Below are positions 41,070-52,305 of a stretch of 64,000 bases of DNA, piece by piece. The stretch comes from Corylus avellana (lineage: Eukaryota > Streptophyta > Magnoliopsida > Fagales > Betulaceae), in NCBI RefSeq assembly GCF_901000735.1, contig NC_081543.1:26989515-27053514 (forward strand). Direction: 5' to 3'. Within the stretch, counting starts at the first letter, position 1. Every line of letters begins with the position of its first letter. The notes beneath the pieces are model-generated. The model was not told the origin of the DNA, ran no database searches, and saw nothing but the letters and a program-made list of their open reading frames with translations. Position numbers and translations under genes: made by a program.

Positions 41070-42980
41070 GCTCTCACAAGTGTTGAATTGAAGCTCTCAC
41101 AAGTGTTGTTGTGTAAGAGGCCAGACTTACAATTTGTATTGAACCATCCCCTACACCAAGTGTTGGGATCAACCTTCTCTAGGTAGGCATGTGCATCCTT
41201 ACTCATCTTCTTTATCTCATCCATTACTCTGTAGAATTCTGGCTTTGTGTAGGATACTGCAGCTTGCCAAAGAAGATCCTTTAGTAGCACACCCATATGA
41301 CCTAAGTTTTTAAAATTAGCGTACAAGTGTCTAACACGTGTACGATGCTCGGACTGCGGACATACTTGTTCTGGGCTTAGAATGAGGCCCTACACAATAG
41401 TTAAAAAAATAACTAGTTGCATTACACTAAACATTTAAATTATATGAATAATAAATAACTATTATTTTACCTTCTGTCGATCCGAAATAAAAGTCCATCC
41501 ATGTCGACTAGGGCCAAGATCTGTAACCAGCGCCTCTAGAAACCATGTCCAACTATCTTTTGTCTCAGCCTCTACAACAACAATTGCAATAGGGTACATG
41601 TTGTTGTTGGCATCCCTGTCCATAGCAGCCATCATCTGCCCCTTATACGTACCTTTTAAAAAACATGCATCAAGACCTACAACAGGCCTACACCCTTCCA
41701 CAAAACCATTCTTCATGACTGCTAATGAAAAATAAAGCCTTTGAAATCTGCATGGCACCTAATGCATTGGTCTCTTAACCATCAATATCAAACAACTGCC
41801 CACATTACTGCTCCTAACCATGGAGCAATAATCCCATAACCGATAGTACTGCTCATTCAGTTTCCCAAAAATAATTTCTCTTGCTATTTTCCTTGTCCTA
41901 TACAAAGAACTGAAATGGACATCCACATTTCATTTTGCTTTCACCTTTTTCTGCAACACATCTATGAGCATGTTTGGCTACTTCCTAAAGAGTCCATGCA
42001 CCACTCAGCAATCCACGTTGAAGTGGCCATATGATTTTGGTACTTCCTAGTGCAAGTGTGTTTGGGCCTTATGGATACTAAAAGAAATGTCATCTCGTTC
42101 TTCAACTGCCTCCCATATACCCTATAGTTGCACCTTGGATCTTTGCAGACAATCACAATCTTCTTGTTTTCATTTCTCTTGAATTTCAAATCCTTCCCCC
42201 TACTAATATTATATTGTCTCACGGCTTTTCTAAATTCCATTACACTTGAAATGTATTCCCTACAACCAATATCGGATTATTCATATCACTATGATCAAAA
42301 AGGATTCTTTTGGTTACATCCTTACGAGATAAGTGCACTAATCTTTCATCACCACTACCATGTGGTGACTCTAGCTTATCACTATCATAAATGTCTCCAC
42401 TACTATCACTTTCTTCCTTCTCTTCCCCACCCTCCCTAGCATTACCCTCCCCAGAAACATCATCAACATCCCCTTCCACATCTACCTCCTCAACAACCTC
42501 TTCAACATTTCCAACCCCCTCATGAATGACCTAACTATGATGAGTGGTATCCTCATCAGAATCAAGACAATCTGTATCATCACTAAGAATTGAATCCTAT
42601 AAGGCATCATTCCTAAACACAAATTCCCTCTCGTACAACACTACAAGAGCATGATCTAGATGTTTTGCCACCATTTCAGTTACATTGTAATCAGATGACA
42701 GAAGTCTTAACCCTTGGTCTAATTGTAAACCTGATACACTGTAATAAACAAGGTCCCCAGACCTATACCCATATGTCCTACATATATCCTCTATATCAAA
42801 AAATTTCAATTTGTTCCCATCATACGGGTCTGGGTAATTACTAACATCGCCCCCTACATAATTAATCATATATTGCCTGTTAAAAGTACCCCCATGATGG
42901 ACTTCAAACATCATACAATGTGTACCCATGACGTATCCTGCCACATTCATTACAGTCAAAGGTTTAATATAATACCCCAA
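41070..42980 (-). pseudogene. MURA-like MULE transposase, degenerate
   Basis: Read from 42980 downwards. A PB1-like N-terminal segment (42980-42597: MFEVHHGGTFN, YVGGDVSNY, DIEDICRTYGY) is followed by an acidic linker (42479-42240). Then comes a MuDR DNA-binding region (42240-41962: KAVRQYNISRGKDLKFKRNE, CKDPRCNYRVYGRQLK) and the MULE transposase core (41758-41462: VVGLDACFLKGTYKGQMMAAMDRDANNNMYPIA, TWFLEAL, FISDRQK). After a short intron the C-terminal helix region follows (41326-41070: EHRTRVRHLYANF, LWQAAVSY, NTCESFNSTL) and runs into the gap. The aspartates in GLDACF and ISDRQK and the glutamate in CESFN fit the DDE set. Stops between segments (for example near 42240, 41990, 41760) and frame changes make it non-functional as assembled. 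The downstream SWIM zinc finger is not visible. Confidence 0.8.
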
Positions 42981-44286
42981 ACAATTCCAACCACAAAAAA
43001 TTAATACAATCTCTGAAAGTTATAAAAATACCAAGGAGCAAACATTTGCCATAATCATATACCAATGAGCAAACATTTGACAAACCACAAGACAGTGGCA
43101 AAAAAAAAAAAATCCCTAAACACAACTTTAAAGAAGCCATTAAAGTTTAAGTACTTGTAACTTTCATCAATCATTATTATAAAGCAACCCACCAAACAAT
43201 TTTAGCAAAGTAAAAACAACAACAATCATAAGTGGTAGCCAATAACTGGACCCAATCAAAGCATATATTTAATCTTAGTTTAATTAAAAACCATACACAA
43301 CTTTTTCGAAAATTTACCTCTAAACCCTAACAATATTCTCCATCTTACCCCTGTACTTTGACCAGCCACCAAACAAACCACAAGACAGTGATAAAAAAAA
43401 ATCCATACACAACTTTAAACAAGCCACTAAAGTTTAAGTACTAGTAACTAAACCTTTGTGATAAAAAATGAAGGAAAAAAAAAAAAAAAAAAAAAAAAAA
43501 AACAAAGAGGATAGTACATTATGCTACACACTATGCATTGTGGTCCGTTTGGTTATATCAGCAAAGGACTGCACTATTCATCAACTCTAAACAACAACTT
43601 CAACAAAAAGTTAACCTCTTTGCCGATGTATAAGCACATTTGTGCATTTTAAGGTCAGCAACCAAACAAGTGGTAATGAAATGGACCACTTTATTCAATG
43701 TAATAAAACTCATCTCGTTCAAATCACGTGTCCAACACAACTCCAACCTAGGGGACCACACTTAGATTAGAAAAAGAAAATCAGAAAAAACAACAACTTT
43801 CAAAAAAACAAAAACTAACGACACGTTGACCAAACATATGACAACTTTTAACGCCTTGTCAAAAACTAAAAAACGACGAGAATATGACCCACTTAAAATA
43901 AATACTACTCAAAAACCCTAAACAAATAAATACGACTCAAAATCGCTTCCAGAGGCATTACATGCAAAACCCCCCACAAACATCCAACACAAATTATTGA
44001 TCAACCACAAATTTAAAAAAATTTCGAATACAAACCCTAAATCTAAATTTTAAGGATAACGAAACTTACTTGATTATAGTGGATTCGAACTGATTTATAT
44101 GGAATTTCTAACTAACATGCTGCAAATTGACAGCCAAACTTCAGCAACAATGGTTTGCCGGCGATGATGACGATGGTTCGCACGGACAGTACCTTCTAGA
44201 AGTGTTTCGCAACTTTATGATGTCGATTTTCAAACATTTAGGTTTAATTTTGCCCCTTTTCGAGTGAGGGTATTTTAGGTATTTTC
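42981..44286 (-). other. MULE internal non-coding region (transposase promoter side)
   Basis: AT-rich sequence with an A-run at 43474-43502, containing the direct repeat noted separately. Presumably it is the leader and promoter of the transposase gene. No other ORF is seen. Confidence 0.45.
43077..43447. repeat. Direct repeat in the MULE 5' non-coding part
   Basis: About 80 bases starting CAAACCACAAGACAGTG are present at 43077-43160 and again at 43375-43447, both ending in AAAGTTTAAGTACT. Confidence 0.6.
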
Positions 44287-44446
44287 GTGAGTGAGTGTGA
44301 GGGCAAAAGGGGTAAATGAACCCTAAAAAATCACGTGATATGCATTCTGTTTGATCTTAACGATTCAGATAGACGGAAGGGCCTTATTTGAGAGAAAATA
44401 GAAGTTTAGGGGTTCAAAATGAGGGATTTGGAAGTTCAGGGGGGGG
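44287..44446. repeat. Right terminal inverted repeat of the MULE (incomplete)
   Basis: It complements 39301-39460; the outer part is hidden by the gap 44447-44512. Confidence 0.85.
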
Positions 44447-44512
44447 NNNNNNNNNNNNNNNNNNNNNNNNNNNNNNNNNNNNNNNNNNNNNNNNNNNNNN
44501 NNNNNNNNNNNN
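44447..44512. other. Assembly gap (66 N) at the MULE right end
   Basis: It lies between a G-run and a T-run. It probably hides the outer ~50 bases of the inverted repeat and any target duplication. Confidence 0.95.
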
Positions 44513-44623
44513 TTTTTCTTTTTTTTTTTTTTTTTTAACATGTCCGCATAAAAGGGGATTCGAACTAATGACCTCCGCTTTATTAGACGTAGTCCCAGCT
44601 GATTGAGCTACCTCTTGGGACAA
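44513..44623 (-). mobile_element. tRNA-derived SINE (short)
   Basis: On the minus strand it reads from about 44621: GTCCCAAGAGG, then an A-box-like TAGCTCAATCAGCTGG and a B-box-like AGTTCGAATCC 30-40 bases on, ending in a long A-tail that runs into the gap. This is the RNA polymerase III promoter layout of tRNA-derived SINEs. It is too diverged and too tailed to be a working tRNA gene. Confidence 0.65.
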
Positions 44624-44646
44624 TTAGTACTTTTTGTCACTTCTTA

Positions 44647-45040
44647 ATGGCTTCTTTAAGCTACACTACTGTTACCACCTATGTTCTCCCTAACAACTCT
44701 CTTCTCTTTACTAAATTAGAGGCTTCTAACTATCTCGTGTGGGCCAATCAATTCAGTCATGTTTTTCATAATGTGACTTGATGGGTTTCGTGGATGGTTC
44801 AGAACTGTGCGCAACCAAATTTCTTACTAATGATCAAGTTAAAATTACCTCTTCTACTGATCATGCTTATCTTCTCTCACCAAGAAGATTCTTCATACCT
44901 TAAGCGTCAATTACAAACCTTGCATCCAGGTTTCAAGAGCTGCATTGAGTTTCTTGACACCATTAAGCAATGTGCAGCCCAACTTGCTATTGTAGGCAAG
45001 TCCATTACGGATGATGACTTAATTGGTTATAATTTAATAA
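44647..45040 (+). pseudogene. Ty1-copia gag fragment
   Basis: It starts MASLSYTTVTTY, then LFTKLEASNYLVWANQFSHV, the N-terminal copia gag pattern, with an in-frame TGA after HNVT. The second part, in another frame, reads LQTLHPGFKSCIEFLDTIKQCAAQLAIVGKSITDDDLIGY, which fits the later gag helix region. Several frame changes show it is an old, short remnant. Confidence 0.65.
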
Positions 45041-45067
45041 TATTATTTTTTTCCTAATTTTATTATT

Positions 45068-45545
45068 AAACTTTTTTTTTTTAAGGGGAAAACATTTCAG
45101 TCTCATTAATAAAAGAAGGGTCGAGCAGAACGCTCTTACATTACAAAGCAAAAGTTCTAAGAAAATCATAACCAAAGCTACAAGGTTACAAGCCATTGAT
45201 ACATATCTAACAATCTAACATTTAAGACCTATTTATAACTAATCTTCCGCTAACCTATGACTAATCTTCAGATGTAACAACATATCTGTACCAGACATAG
45301 TCAAATCAATGCATGGGTAGCTCAAATTCCTCGACCCACAGATCAGAAACCCTATGCCGAAACTCACCCTTCTCGACTCGCAAGCCAGGAAATTATTCAC
45401 ATCTTCAACCCAAAAGGCTAGGACCATAAAAAACAGGGAAAACCAAAAAATATAGGGAAAGTAAAGAAAAATCACAAAAGCCCACAAACACCACCGGAGG
45501 CAACCTCATGATTCTGGCTAGAGCGTAAAAAAACCACGCACAGGT
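45068..45545 (-). mobile_element. 3' end of an L1-type LINE (5'-truncated)
   Basis: Read on the minus strand the sequence ends in TTATTAATGAGACTGAAATG, then TTTTCCCCTT and an A-tail, a typical plant LINE 3' terminus. No coding sequence remains. It abuts the left flank of the hAT element at 45555. Confidence 0.55.
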
Positions 45546-45554
45546 GCGTGCGAG

Positions 45555-46497
45555 CAGGGATGGCAAAATGGGTACCTGACACGACCGGATTATGACCCGC
45601 GCATACCCGTTACACGATTAGCATATATACAGACACGACTCGTTTAGCTAAATGGGTAATCGGGTCTGACACCATTATGACACGAAAATAGTCAGGTAAC
45701 CCAACACGACCCGTTTTACCCGTTTAAAATAATCGGGTCTAACCCTAAAGGCCCGACCCGACTCGACCAGTTAAAACCCTAAACTATAAAAAAAAAAAAT
45801 CAAAAAAAAAAAAAATCAAAATTGTAATAATAATACATCAATACACTGTCAATGTAAAAAAATTGAGTTCCTAGATCTTAAAGGCTTTAATAAAGGATAA
45901 GAAAAAAAAAATGGAAAGTGACCGTAATTGTACTCAAAAAGAAATTACTAAACTCATGATTTCACCTAAACTTAAAACAAACAAGTATATTGACTAAGTT
46001 CATTTATTAAAATAATTTTTTGTATAAAGAAATTTAATTTTGCTTAAATTACATTCCACTAAAAAAGAATTATGTATATTTCAACACAAAATATGATATC
46101 TGTAATTTGTTGAAATTTAATATCTCATAACAGAGATGAATTTCGCAAATCATTTGGAAAAAAAAAAAAAATTAAGGGCAAAATGCAAGAAGAATGTTTT
46201 AAAATTAAAATCATTAAATATTTAAATATAAAAAAGCCCTACCTAAATTTGTTGTCTTAGGCCTCAAAATCTACTAAGTCGGACCTACTCGAGGGGTTGG
46301 CTTGGACGCTTGGTTACTAGTAAGCCACTTGGCTCTCATCGATATCTCATAAAGCATAAACTCTAAGTAGGGACAAAACTAAAATTTCTATTTCAAAATG
46401 ATCAAAATATGAATGAGATTGAGGGGTAAAATTTGTCAACATTTCCATTATAACAACAAAGAAAAAGATAATAATAAAAAAAAGCTAACAGAAACAA

Positions 46498-46534
<37 letters not shown>

Positions 46535-46966
46535 GAAACAAAACTTAAAACTACATCAACATTAAATTCATAATTCATTACAAAATACTTGTCCACTTGA
46601 AGTCTTGAAGGATCCATGATCCATCCCATGTAATCAAAGATATGAATTATGAAACACTACAAATATGCTCATTTTTTGACTTTTTTTTTTTTTTTTTTTT
46701 AAATCGTAGTTTGGTTCGCTAGACTCCCAGAAGAATCGGGTCTAATGGGTACCTGTCAGACCCGAATAGTAACCGGGTTTAATGGGTACTTGCTAGACTT
46801 GAACAGTAACCGTGTCTGGCGGGTCGACTCGCCAGACACGAATTAACTGGGTCTTAAACGAGTAAACCCGATTAAGACCTGAACCCGATAAGACCAAACC
46901 CAATACCTGTTTTTTCGTGTCGTGTTCGTGTCGGGTTCACGGGTTGTGTCAAAATTGCCAGCCCTA
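45555..46966. mobile_element. 1.4-kb non-autonomous hAT element
   Basis: The left terminus is CAGGGATGGCAAAATGGGTA and the right terminus read inward is TAGGGCTGGCAATTTTGACA. The flanks are CGTGCGAG (45547-45554) and CGTGCAAG (46967-46974), an 8-bp target duplication with one mismatch, as expected for hAT. Both subterminal regions are rich in CGGGT, ACCCG and GACACGA words, which are typical transposase-binding repeats of this superfamily. The interior is AT-rich, includes a (TAA)n tract near 46499-46531, and encodes no transposase. Confidence 0.8.
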
Positions 46967-47527
46967 CGTGCAAGTCACAATCCATCGCGAGGAAGCCAGA
47001 ATTAGAAGCAGCAAGAGCCGTTGGAAAGCAGGTGGAGCCGGTGCGCATAGAGGAGAAGCTCGTATTGAGATGGGTCAAACGAAGGGACGTAGATCAAGCT
47101 TAAAACAGTCTGATCGAAGAGCCCCATCAACCCCGAAAATGGAAACTGTAGACTCTAGATAGATTTTATTCTCTCTCTAGAGTTTGCCTCTCACTAGATG
47201 ACAAAAGAACAAAGCTCTCTTCTCTCTCTTCTTTTCCTTATCGGAGGAGGTGTTGAGGAGTGGTTTTCTAGTCCAAGGTGGGTGGCCGGTGGTGGCTAGA
47301 TGGGTTTATCAAGGAAATGGTAGATAGAATCCAAGGATTTTGAGATGTTGGTGAGGGATGAGGAAGCTGGTTTAGTGATTCAGGAGAAAAGCAAAGGGTT
47401 TATGAGGTCAGTGAAGTTGTGTAGTAGTGAAGCAGTTTGGCTATTACATATCTTTGAGGAACTGACTGCAGTGAAGGATTCACGGGTCTTTCATGATCAA
47501 TCTTAACCGGGCTATCCTCGATTATTA

Positions 47528-49467
47528 GCACAAAAGTATTTCAATAGGTATGGAAGCTTTTTGGTGATCGAGGAATGTGACGGGAGGAAGAGACGCATGT
47601 CAGTTATGGTGCCGGAAGGGAAGAATCATAAAGGTTAGAGTAAGCTTGAGTCCGAACTTCAGATTGCCGTTAGATTTTTCCAACCTTTTATGGTGGCTTC
47701 AGAAAAGGGTGATGTGAAGAAGATGAGGAGTTTTTCTGGGGAGCTACAGGCCATGGTCCGCCCATCAGAGGACCTCTTCTTGTTGTCGATAGAACCCATT
47801 GCAAGGATTCCTAAGTGGTTGTCGGGGGAAAAGTTGAGCCACGTTGAGTCACAAAAGATGAAGAACACCACGATTTCAGCCCCTGTTTCAAGTCCGACAG
47901 CAATACTCAAACGTCCGGTGGTTTTACTTCTGGCGAATGCTAAGGGAAAGGAGTCGATTGAGGGGGGTTGCATGGGAGACTCAAAGTGGCAACGATATGT
48001 CAAAAACTTTCCGGCAATTGTTTCGCCAGCGCAGTCTGCTCCTCCAATGAACATCTTTTCGGCAACCTCTGGTTTGTTGGGTAGTGGCCCTTTGTCTCAT
48101 GCAACGATGGCTGCGCAAGGACGTGATGTACCTGGTGGGAAGAATATTTATGACAATGGCCACATGGAACTTGGAGGTTTCGAATGTGCCAATTTAAGAA
48201 ATTCTCTTGAAAAGCTAAAGCTGGAGATTAGTGTTTGCCTGGAGCGTTTGTCCACGGGTAAATGTGGGTTTTGTGCTAACGGGCTTACGGGCATTGGGCC
48301 AAAGTCAGGTAACCCTACCCAATTGGAGCGAGGCACTGCTCAGCCCAATCTGTCGTTGGGTAAGACCCAGTTGGTGGGAGATGGGATTAAGAGAAATTTC
48401 AAACAAAAAAAGAATAAAAGGCCAGTAAAGGTGAGAAATTTCCAAGTGGGCTGGATGACGAACAAGAAGGGCGATCCAACAGCATCGTCGACCACCGCTT
48501 GGCATCAAGGCACGATGGGTCAGTCGTTGGTAGGACTGTAGACGAGGTCTGAGCGGGGAGTGCTATGAAAGGCACCATCCAACGTTGCTTTGGGGCTGAC
48601 CGGCATGCTGGATGGTGTTTTACATCTGGGACTGCGGTAGACAGCGCCGACGAGGAGGGACACAAACGCAGAGGGGGAGTTGGGCGGCGGCAAAGGCTTC
48701 GATTCTCCAAGGGTGTTGCATATAGGATCTCCAGCAAGCCAGGATCATCGGGTATTGGCGGCGGGGGCTGGTTCTGGGATTCTGGCAGTCCAGGCTGGTC
48801 GGGCTTTGGCGGCGGGGACTGGGTCAGAACTTCCTGCAGTCACTGTTTCACGGGAGTTGTCGCCTAGGCCGGGGATTCTGTCCAATTCTAAGTCTCTAGG
48901 AGTCTGCGAGCAAGGAACAGAAAAAGGGGAATTAATTTCTTCTGAGGCAGGGCTGGAGATTAGGTTGTTAGGAAGAATGGAAGGATTGGAGGAAGAATGT
49001 TTGGAAGCTCCTTTGGAAGCCCGGAATGATGCGGACCGGGAAATACTCAAACCAGCTTGGAGATATATAATTCTCCACGTTCCATGGAGAAATCTGCTCC
49101 ACTCAAAGAAAGCTCTGTGGCAGGATTGGAATTGAAAATATTTGAAGGGGAGGATCACATTCCGCTAATGAACTGTCCAGCTACGAGGCATAGGGGGAAA
49201 AAGGGGACTCAGGCCATTGACATGGTCTTGAAACTTGTCGAGGAATTTAGTCACTTTGTGGGAATTTCGTGTGATGGGTATCAAGGAAAGCTTTTGGAGC
49301 TGTTTGTGACTATCATCGCAGAGAATGAAGGGAAGGGAGAGGGTGGGGTCTCAAATGTGGGAAAGAAATGCTCGAGGGAACTTAATAATCTTGTAAGTTC
49401 TATTAATTACGATGGCAATAAATGTCGGGCTAGGGCTAAAGGAAGGGCACAAAGAGATTATCCATGA
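47528..49467 (+). pseudogene. LINE ORF1 (gag-like), broken
   Basis: Frame 2 from 47528 reads AQKYFNRYGSFLVIEECDGRKRR, SVMVPEGKNHKG, the N-terminal module of plant L1 ORF1. A TAG at 47636-47638 interrupts it just after the KNHKG segment, and it then continues to 48541. A frame change between about 48541 and 49135 leads to the last part (49057-49467: VLKLVEEFSHFVGISCDGYQGKLLELFVTI), the usual ORF1 C-terminal segment. No CCHC knuckle was seen. Confidence 0.6.
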
Positions 49468-50503
49468 AGCCAAGGATTATTTCTTGGAATGTGAAGGGAT
49501 TGAATGAGGGTGATAAGTGTTTGGGGGTGAGAAATATGGTTAGACAATGGAAGGCGGACATCGTGTGCCTTCAAGAGACGAAAATGGAGTATATTTCTAG
49601 TAGTTTTGTGAGAAACTTGTGGGGATGTGCTTATGCAGATTGGTGCTTCGTTGCATCAAGAGGAGCTTCGGGTGGTATTTTGTTGGTGTGGGATAGAAGG
49701 GTGGTCACGAAGATTGTGGTTTGTGTGGGAGAGTTTGTCGTAGCCTGTTCTTTTAAGAATGTGGAGGATGACTTTGTTTGGGCTTTAGCAGGGTCTATGG
49801 TCTGAACTTTGACTACATCAGACATCTTCTGTGGGAGGAATTGGCTGGTCTCATCAGCAGGTGGGATATGCCATGGTGTATCGATGGTGACTTCAATGTT
49901 ACTCACTTTCATAATGAAAGGGCAGGAGGAGCACGTCTCACTTGTGCAATGACAAATTTATCAAATTTCATATCTGAGCAGGGGCTTATGGATCTTCCCT
50001 TGACTGGAGGGACGTTTACTTGGTCTAACTCCTACTCGCGGTCTAGGAACGATCGCTTCTTAGTCTCTCCAGAATGGGAAATCAAATATCCGGGCATAAT
50101 ATAGAAAATGTTGCTTAGATTGTGTTCGGATCATTTTCCCATCTTGCTTGATTGTGACGGCATGGTTAGGGGTAAGAGGCCTTTTAAATTTGAGAACATG
50201 TGGTTGAAAATGGAAGGGTTTGTGGATAGGGCACGGGCTTGGTGGTCATCTTATAACTTTTCTGGCTCTCCGAGTTTTATCTTGGCCAAAAAGCTTAAGG
50301 TGTTAAAGGCAGACATTAAAAGATGGAATGAGCTTAAATTTGGCAATGTGAGTGCAAGGTGCATAGAGAAAGCAGAAGAGCTAAAGGCCATGGATAGATT
50401 GAAGGAAGAGAGAGATTTAGATGAACAAGAGAAGGAAGGGAAAAGGGTGATTATTAGGGAACTGAAGATTACTCTTTTACAAGAGGAAATCAGTTGGAGA
50501 TAA
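49464..50503 (+). pseudogene. LINE ORF2 endonuclease region, broken
   Basis: It starts MKPRIISWNVKGLNEGDKC, the plant L1 apurinic endonuclease start. CLQETKME, WCFVASRGASGGILLVWDRR, CIDGDFNV, GTFTWSN and CSDHFPILLDC follow, matching the endonuclease motifs N, E, D-x-N and S-D-H. Lesions are a frame change near 49780 and a TAG at 50102-50104. After DHFPILLDC comes the linker helix region (WNELKFGNV). The reverse transcriptase would lie in or beyond the gap. Confidence 0.8.
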
Positions 50504-50701
50504 AAATCAAGAATTTGGTGGCTTAAGGAGGGTGACAAGTGCACTAAGTTCTTTCATCGAATTGCCAACTCAAACCGCAGATGCATTTCCATTGATTTCA
50601 TAGCCATTAATGGATCTCTTTTTTCTAACCAAGACATCATCAAAGACCATGCGGTGCAATATTATGAGTCTTTGTTCTCTGAACATTGCAATTGGAGACC
50701 T

Positions 50702-50801
50702 NNNNNNNNNNNNNNNNNNNNNNNNNNNNNNNNNNNNNNNNNNNNNNNNNNNNNNNNNNNNNNNNNNNNNNNNNNNNNNNNNNNNNNNNNNNNNNNNNNN
50801 N
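50702..50801. other. Assembly gap (100 N)
   Basis: Exactly 100 N. The sequence types on the two sides are unrelated, so the adjacency of left and right flanks should not be trusted. Confidence 0.95.
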
Positions 50802-51934
50802 TTTTCGATTTCTCTAGCATCCTGATTTTATTATTGAACACTGAGCATATACGTTAATGTTTTACATGGACATATATGTTTGAATACCTTCATATTATAT
50901 ACATGTAAGGTCCTTAAGTTACATTTTCCTTGACAATGGTATGAGTAAAAAAATTATCGCACAGAAGATCATAGTCATAGATAGACCCTTGTAACTTTTA
51001 TAAAAGATTGTTCGTATTCAAAAATAAAAAACTGTGAAATCCATCTAGACGATAACATAGCAACATCAATGTTTTCATAGGAGAAGTAGTTGGGCTTTGG
51101 GTTGATATGTTGGTGTATGAGCAAAGTAGTGACATACACCGAACGGATTACGTGAGTCATCATTCTTTTAAACAATGTCTTAAAAAATGCGACATGTACA
51201 CGGTGGCTTATAATAGTTAACTCTAAATCCTAAAAAGATTGTGAACTCAGGTTTAAAGTGTAGGTCATTTGATGTATCTGTGAATGAGATCTTTTTTGGT
51301 CAACATCTATATGTATTGAGTGATTGCATGTATCATTGTGGAAATATTCTCATTGTTTTAGATTTAATGGAAATGATTATTCCAATGTTCGGGCTTAATC
51401 CTTGTTTTAAATTTAATAGAAATGATTATTTCAAAGTTCGGGATTGAGTGTTTCAAGTGAGATGGAGTCTCACAATGTACAAATGGATAATTATGTAATT
51501 AAATCAAGTACTGAATAAAGTGACCGTATATGGACTTTGATTCAACTATGGAGTGATTCCATATATGGGTAATATGTAATAAATAAGTGCATCACGTGGA
51601 GTAATTGATTAAATCAAAAATACATATTAGAGTGCAATCACATTTGTTTAGTGTAATCAATTTTGATTAATAGTGTCAAGTGACAAGTCATGGATGACAA
51701 GTGTCACAAGCCTATTGAAACTAATTGTATTTTTTTTTGTTTCCTTTAGGTCCCTCTTTGAGCTGATGTAAATTGATTGTTTGTTTTAGGCCTCCGATAT
51801 GTGTTTATTTATTTGGGTTGTTTTATTTTATAATACATGGGCCAAATAATTTAATTCTTATGTGGCTCATCATTTGGAGTTGATTGGGTTTATGAATTAA
51901 AAGAGCTTTGGGATCATAGATTTAATTCCTGAAA
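50802..51934. other. Intergenic or unclassified repeat
   Basis: AT-rich sequence of unclear class. A 42-base segment at its right end (51896-51937) recurs on the other side of the nested insertion (58137-58178). No ORF with a domain. Confidence 0.4.
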
Positions 51935-51998
51935 GCCTATTTGGGATTACATTTGAAAAATAGAGCTTTTAAGTCAAAAAGTAATTTTTGGGAAAAGC

Positions 51999-52305
51999 TG
52001 TTATGAATGCATTCATGTATTTGGTGGATGACCATTTAGTTCCATCTCTTGGAATTCTACACATTCATGTCATCTTTTAGAATTCCTATAACATTCATGT
52101 AATAAATTGATTAAACCTTTTGTTTCATATTCCCCCTTTCAAATTCCTTAACCTCTCATTATGATTCCATGCCTATAAAAGGGAGTATTGAGTTGTATGT
52201 AATATACACAATAATATAGAAGAATCATACATAGTTCTTGAAGAACTAGTTTCACATATTGTAATCTCTTTATTTTGCCTTGTTATTTCTTTTGATTTTA
52301 CAACA
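51999..52305 (+). repeat. 5' LTR of the copia element
   Basis: TGTTATGAATGC...TTTTACAACA. It contains a TATA box CTATAAAAGG at about 52173-52182, so the transcript start should be near 52205. Confidence 0.95.

Larger units (their letters stand above)
39248..44512. mobile_element. ~5.2-kb Mutator-like element (MULE) with long terminal inverted repeats
   Basis: The left repeat 39248-39460 is mirrored by 44287-44446 plus the N-gap 44447-44512. The inner ends match exactly, for example TTTGCCCTCACACTCACTCAC on the left against GTGAGTGAGTGTGAGGGCAAA on the right, and TCACGTGATTTTTTAGGG against its complement. Further out, TTCCGTCTATCTGAATCG, AAATAAGGCCCTTCC and CCCTAAACTTTC are also mirrored. Inside are a broken MURA-type transposase on minus and a GRF-zinc-finger gene on plus, pointing towards each other. 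The outer right end falls in the gap, so a target duplication cannot be read. Confidence 0.85.
46975..50701 (+). mobile_element. L1-type LINE, 5' two thirds, cut by an assembly gap
   Basis: It comprises a CT-rich leader (47160-47240, CTCTCTCTAG words), a broken ORF1 (47528-49467) and the endonuclease part of ORF2 (49464 onwards). The reverse transcriptase is missing because a 100-N gap begins at 50702, and no LINE sequence is recognised after the gap. The exact 5' end is uncertain. Confidence 0.75.

Noticed and set aside
44530..44623. A tRNA gene on the minus strand
   Set aside because: It has A- and B-box-like words, but the cloverleaf is not convincing and the 3' end runs into a long A-tail; a SINE fits better.
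46499..46531. Repeat array that could be mistaken for a CRISPR-like or regulatory array
   Set aside because: It is a plain (TAA)n microsatellite within the hAT element. No CRISPR array exists in the window.
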